Part shown: positions 8,779 through 11,653 of the stretch, in pieces
Position numbering within the stretch: position 1 is the stretch's first letter
Layout of the letters: each line of letters starts with the position of its first letter
Source: Cyanobacteria bacterium NC_groundwater_1444_Ag_S-0.65um_54_12
GTDB lineage: Bacteria; Cyanobacteriota; Sericytochromatia; S15B-MN24; VGJW01
Assembly: GCA_016267585.1 (NCBI GenBank)
Contig: JACQUT010000194.1
Coordinates: forward strand, 1-11,653
DNA length: 11,653 nt
Reading direction: 5' to 3'
The notes under the pieces: model-generated
Seen by the model: only the letters and a program-made list of their open reading frames with translations
What the model was told of the DNA's origin: nothing
The model's database searches: none
Made by a program: the position numbers and the translations under genes

Positions 8779-9024
8779 AGAATCAGGATGTTGAGCGCTC
8801 AAGTTACGCGCTGTTGAATTTTAAGCTAAGTTTGTTTGGTGATTGATCAAGGGAAAAGCAGGATAAGAAAATAGTACTAGAACCAGAGAGTGGTAAGGTT
8901 AAAGCCAATTAATAAGGAGTTTCTAAAAGGGTAGAAGGGTTTGCTTATGTGGTCCGCCCGGGTCCGTGGGGACGAGATCAGGTGGATTGCAGGATCCAAG
9001 GCTAAGATAAGACAGGAGAAAGCT
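8779..9024 (+). promoter_or_regulatory. Long rpsJ-rplC spacer, possible leader of the rplC operon
   Basis: These 246 bases hold no recognisable gene, although rpsJ and rplC are usually separated by little. Its parts differ. A perfect 12-base palindrome, TTGAGCGCTCAA (8791-8802), has an alternative stem AGCGC (8794-8798) with GCGCT (8808-8812). A long purine-rich, AT-rich tract follows (about 8849-8940). A GC-rich block then holds an imperfect hairpin at 8952-8973 and a perfect TGGAT/ATCCA hairpin at 8983-8998, 15 bases before the rplC ribosome binding site. A weak promoter-like pair is TTGATC (8843-8848) with GAAAAT (8867-8872), 18 bases apart. I find no clear terminator. Confidence 0.45.
8791..8802. 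repeat. 12-bp perfect palindrome after rpsJ
   Basis: TTGAGCGCTCAA equals its own reverse complement and begins 12 bases after the rpsJ stop codon. A perfect palindrome without a loop suggests a dimeric protein site on DNA rather than an RNA hairpin. Its right half can instead be replaced by GCGCT at 8808-8812 to make a looped stem followed by GTTGAATTTT, a weak terminator-like arrangement. Confidence 0.4.
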
Positions 9025-9657
9025 ATGGGCCTCGGTATGCTAGGCCAGAAGTTAGGAATGACTCAAATTTTCGATGAAAAAGATTGCTGTGTACCGGTAA
9101 CTGTGGTAGCAGCAGGGCCTTGTGTTGTAACTCAGATAAAGACGCAAGAGGTAGATGGGTACACGGCGGTGCAGTTAGGCTACGGCAATGTAAAGCCTAA
9201 GGCGCTTACCAAGGGCGAGCGCGGTCATCTGCGTCTAGCTGGAAAATTGTTGCGTCATCTGCGGGAATTTCGCCTCGAGGACGTCGCTAATTTTGCGGTC
9301 GGGCAAGAATTAAGAGTAGATATGTTTAGCCCTGGACAGATTGTCGACGTGGTGGGAAGCAGTATTGGCAAGGGCACGCAGGGAATGCAGCGTCGCTGGC
9401 ATGCTGGGAGAGGGCCGATGGCGCATGGTTCCAAGTTTCATCGGCATCCGGGATCTATCGGGGCAGGCACGACCCCTTCGAGAGTTTACAAGGGGGCGAA
9501 GATGCCCGGTAAGATGGGCGATGAGAGGGTTACGGTAAGAAAGCTGGAGATCGTCAGAGTAGATCTAGATCGGAATGTTCTCTTGATCAAGGGAGCGATT
9601 CCTGGAGTAGAAGGATCTCTCGTGATGGTTCGGCCCGCGAAAAAGGTTGGGAGGTAA
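9025..9657 (+). CDS. rplC: 50S ribosomal protein L3
   Basis: L3 is an early 23S rRNA-binding protein whose extended loop reaches towards the peptidyl transferase centre. The 210-residue product matches family length and begins MGLGMLGQKLGMTQIFDE. The central loop has GSKFHRHPGSIGAGTTPSRV followed by KMPGKMGDERVTV, and the C-terminus is basic. The loop reads GAGTTPSR where enterobacterial L3 has the methylated glutamine, so that modification is not expected. I chose ATG 9025 because AGGAG (9014-9018) lies six bases upstream and homologues start here. The frame is open back to TTG 8941 with another ATG at 8947, but the extra residues look like translated leader. It follows the unusually long spacer after rpsJ, and rplD starts five bases after its stop. 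Confidence 0.97.
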   Translation: MGLGMLGQKLGMTQIFDEKDCCVPVTVVAAGPCVVTQIKTQEVDGYTAVQLGYGNVKPKALTKGERGHLRLAGKLLRHLREFRLEDVANFAVGQELRVDMFSPGQIVDVVGSSIGKGTQGMQRRWHAGRGPMAHGSKFHRHPGSIGAGTTPSRVYKGAKMPGKMGDERVTVRKLEIVRVDLDRNVLLIKGAIPGVEGSLVMVRPAKKVGR

Positions 9658-9662
9658 CCCAT

Positions 9663-10286
9663 ATGTCCTACCAGGTAGCGCTTTTTGATGGGAGTGGCGA
9701 TCGGATCTCTGACCTAGGGTTGGCCGATGGTATTTTTGGCATTGTTCCTAATGAACATGAAATGCATAGGGCATTAATAAGGCAATTGCCCGGGTGGCGT
9801 CCTGGAACACATAGTACTCTTACGCGAGCCGAAGTAGCGGGAGGCGGCAAGAAGCCTTGGCGTCAAAAAGGAACCGGACGGGCTCGTCAAGGGAGTATCA
9901 GGAGTCCGCTGTGGCGGCACGGGGGAGTTATTTTTGGACCAAAGCCGCGAGATTATTCCAAGGAATTGCCTAGAAAGATTCGCCGGTTAGCATTGCGAAG
10001 TGCGCTGGCGGCTAGACGTGAAGATGTAATTGCTATCGCTAGCTGGGAATTTGAAAGGCCTCGAACAAAAAAAGTTAAGGAAATACTGAACAAAATCGGA
10101 GCAGTGGGCAAGGTTCTTTTGATAATCAATGAGCCGGATGAGCTGTTAGAGAAATCTTCGCGTAACTTGCAGGGAGTCAAGCTGATAATAGCTGGCAATC
10201 TGAATGTCAAAGACATCATGGGTTACGATAAGCTAGTGATCACCAAGGCGGCTCTCGCTAGAATCGAGGAGGTTTTTGCCTCATGA
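9663..10286 (+). CDS. rplD: 50S ribosomal protein L4
   Basis: L4 binds 23S rRNA, helps early large-subunit assembly and lines the peptide exit tunnel with its loop. The product has 207 residues. The tunnel loop is intact: GGGKKPWRQKGTGRARQGS, then SPLWRHGGVIFGPKPRDYS. The lysines and arginines at the macrolide-associated tip are present. The C-terminal half has the usual KVLLIINEPDE and KLVITKAALARIEE segments. The ribosome binding site GGAGGT (9650-9655) runs into the rplC stop codon, seven bases before the ATG, and the gene ends in an ATGA overlap with rplW, so translation is probably coupled through all three. In E. coli L4 also represses the S10 operon through the rpsJ leader; the structured leader here makes a similar loop worth testing, but nothing in this gene shows it. 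Confidence 0.97.
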   Translation: MSYQVALFDGSGDRISDLGLADGIFGIVPNEHEMHRALIRQLPGWRPGTHSTLTRAEVAGGGKKPWRQKGTGRARQGSIRSPLWRHGGVIFGPKPRDYSKELPRKIRRLALRSALAARREDVIAIASWEFERPRTKKVKEILNKIGAVGKVLLIINEPDELLEKSSRNLQGVKLIIAGNLNVKDIMGYDKLVITKAALARIEEVFAS

Positions 10287-10579
10287 ACGATCTATATGCC
10301 ATTATTCGTCGACCATTAATCACCGAAAAAAATACTCAACTGGGAGAGCAGGGAACATATTGCTTCGAAGTTGATCGAACTGCTAACAAGATAGAGATCA
10401 AACATGCGGTCGAGCTGCTTTTCAAGGTCAAGGTCAAGAGTGTAAATACGGCAATAGTGCGTGGACATGCTAGGCGTGTATCGGTAAAGACCGCTCGTCG
10501 TGGCCGGGCTCCTGATACCAAGAAAGCATTTGTGACTCTAGCTGCTGGCTATCAAATCGAACTTTATGGTCAGAGCTAG
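10283..10579 (+). CDS. rplW: 50S ribosomal protein L23
   Basis: L23 sits at the exit of the peptide tunnel and is the docking point for trigger factor and the signal recognition particle. The 98-residue product has the family pattern: [14 protein letters not shown] at the start, [29 protein letters not shown], then a basic loop ([15 protein letters not shown]) and a short hydrophobic end. Its ATG overlaps the rplD stop as ATGA, and the strong ribosome binding site GAGGAGGT (10266-10273) lies inside rplD. This is a clear case of translational coupling. rplB follows after 14 bases. Length and order are normal for the S10 cluster. Confidence 0.97.
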   Translation: MNDLYAIIRRPLITEKNTQLGEQGTYCFEVDRTANKIEIKHAVELLFKVKVKSVNTAIVRGHARRVSVKTARRGRAPDTKKAFVTLAAGYQIELYGQS

Positions 10580-10593
10580 GGAGGGGCAGAGCA

Positions 10594-11421
10594 ATGGGAC
10601 TTAAAAAACTGAATCCGACCACGCCAGGAGTGCGTGGAATGGCGGTTTCTTCGTTTGAGGAAATTACTCGAAGTGAACCTGAAAAGTCATTGCTCAAAAA
10701 ACTACCCGAGAGGGCAGGGCGCAATAGTCAGGGTAAGATCACCGCGCGCTTCAGGGGTGGAGGGCATAAAAGGATCTATCGCGTCATCGATTTCAAGCGA
10801 GACAAAGATGGAATCCCAGCCCGGGTAGTGAGCATAGAGTACGATCCGAATCGGAATGCTCGTATAGCTTTATTGCACTATGCGGATGGAGAGAAGCGTT
10901 ATATTATCGCGCCGCTAGGCTTGGCAATCGGGCAATTGTTATATTCTGGGCCGGAAGCCGAACCCAGGCTGGGCAATGCGCTTCCGCTCAAGTCGATTCC
11001 TTTAGGAACGCAGGTGCATAATATCGAGCTCCAGCGAGGAAAAGGTGGACAGCTCGCTAGAGCTGCTGGTGCAGGTTGCCAGATAATGGCGAAAGAGGGT
11101 AATTATGTGCATATAAAGATGCCCTCTGGCGAAGTCAGGTTGGTTAATCAGGAGTGTAGAGCTACGATTGGCCAAGTCGGAAACCTCGATGCCAAAAATA
11201 TTTCGATTGGCAAGGCCGGGCGGAGTCGGTGGCTAGGGCGGAGGCCACATAATCGAGGAGTTGTAATGAATGCGTGTGATCACCCACATGGTGGTGGTGA
11301 GGGGAAGAGTCCTATCGGAGGAAAGCCTCAAACGCCATGGGGCAAGCCAGCGATGGGTTACAAGACTCGGCGTGGCCGTAGGCCTAGTGACAAATTCATC
11401 GTGAAGACAAGAGGGAAGTAA
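10594..11421 (+). CDS. rplB: 50S ribosomal protein L2
   Basis: L2 is a large-subunit protein needed for subunit association and for peptidyl transferase activity. The 275-residue product matches family length. It shows [13 protein letters not shown] at the start, the RNA-binding [40 protein letters not shown], and the C-terminal [25 protein letters not shown] and [11 protein letters not shown]. The catalytic-site histidine loop is present (histidines at residues 230 and 232). Where nearly all homologues read N-P-V-D before HPHGGG, this one reads N-A-C-D. The ribosome binding site is GGGAGGGG (10579-10586), just after the rplW stop. rpsS follows after three bases. Confidence 0.97.
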   Translation: MGLKKLNPTTPGVRGMAVSSFEEITRSEPEKSLLKKLPERAGRNSQGKITARFRGGGHKRIYRVIDFKRDKDGIPARVVSIEYDPNRNARIALLHYADGEKRYIIAPLGLAIGQLLYSGPEAEPRLGNALPLKSIPLGTQVHNIELQRGKGGQLARAAGAGCQIMAKEGNYVHIKMPSGEVRLVNQECRATIGQVGNLDAKNISIGKAGRSRWLGRRPHNRGVVMNACDHPHGGGEGKSPIGGKPQTPWGKPAMGYKTRRGRRPSDKFIVKTRGK

Positions 11422-11424
11422 CGC

Positions 11425-11653
11425 ATGTCACGCAGCCTGAAAAAAGGACCTTTCGTCGAAGATAAGCTGCTCAAGAGGGTTGAGCAGATGAATCAAAGTA
11501 AAGATAAGCGAGTAGTAAAGACTTGGTCGCGTGCTAGTACGGTTATGCCGCAGATGATAGGGCACACAATCGCTGTTTATAACGGGCGAAAACATGTACC
11601 CATATACATAACGGAAAATATGATAGGTCATAAGTTGGGAGAGTTTGCGCCAA
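11425..11653 (+). CDS. rpsS: 30S ribosomal protein S19 (3' partial)
   Basis: S19 lies in the 30S head next to S13 and contacts the large subunit. Only the first 76 codons are inside the window, out of roughly 90 expected. They read [20 protein letters not shown], then [40 protein letters not shown] and EFAP, which is the bulk of the family. The start ATG lies three bases after the rplB stop, with GAGG (11411-11414) ten bases upstream inside rplB. The continuation is expected to be the end of rpsS, then rplV and rpsC. Confidence 0.95.
   Translation, partial: MSRSLKKGPFVEDKLLKRVEQMNQSKDKRVVKTWSRASTVMPQMIGHTIAVYNGRKHVPIYITENMIGHKLGEFAP

Noticed and set aside
8788..8817. Nine-codon leader peptide (MLSAQVTRC) overlapping the palindrome after rpsJ
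   Set aside because: Too short to support, with no good ribosome binding site and no run of regulatory codons.
8941..9024. N-terminal extension of L3 from TTG 8941 or ATG 8947
   Set aside because: AGAAGGG does lie near ATG 8947, but the added residues have no family counterpart, and AGGAG six bases before ATG 9025 fits the conserved L3 start.
1..11653. A hidden mobile, defence or biosynthetic system
   Set aside because: All coding space is accounted for by core transcription and translation genes; no transposase, integrase, direct-repeat array or foreign-looking block is visible.

Overview
This window is a bacterial core-translation locus in which every gene runs on the + strand: the 3' two-thirds of rpoC, the str cluster (rpsL, rpsG, fusA, tuf), then rpsJ, rplC, rplD, rplW, rplB and the 5' part of rpsS. 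I recognise every gene. I see no mobile element, CRISPR array, tRNA, rRNA or defence system.

Organism. The proteins read as Cyanobacteriota-like. S12, EF-Tu and the RpoC core resemble cyanobacterial and plastid sequences. RpoC also carries a trigger-loop insertion of about 650 residues, the size of the cyanobacterial SI3, where E. coli has about 190. However, rpoC is not split: one open frame runs through the point where cyanobacterial RpoC1 ends and RpoC2 begins. The rpoC, str and S10 blocks are also contiguous, whereas well-studied photosynthetic cyanobacteria keep them apart. The best fit is a non-photosynthetic relative of Cyanobacteria (Vampirovibrionia/Melainabacteria, Sericytochromatia or a neighbour). 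This is an inference from remembered family features, not from a tree.

Layout. Bases 1-3898 are rpoC, with a 13-bp perfect inverted repeat inside the coding sequence near its 3' end. Bases 3899-4036 hold a small hairpin, a near-consensus sigma70-type promoter, a 12-base tandem repeat and a strong ribosome binding site for the GTG-started rpsL. rpsL, rpsG and fusA follow with short gaps. An 85-base spacer precedes tuf. A 136-base spacer before rpsJ has an extended -10 and two mutually exclusive stems, one of which covers the rpsJ ribosome binding site. A 246-base spacer, long for an S10 operon, separates rpsJ from rplC. From rplC onward the genes are tightly packed: two ribosome binding sites touch or overlap the preceding coding region, and rplD/rplW overlap as ATGA.

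Function. The genes encode the catalytic large subunit of RNA polymerase, three small-subunit proteins plus a partial fourth, four large-subunit proteins, and the two elongation GTPases. They are presumably expressed together at high level in fast growth. The parts most worth a second look are the noncoding spacers and the architecture of RpoC; the genes themselves are ordinary housekeeping genes.
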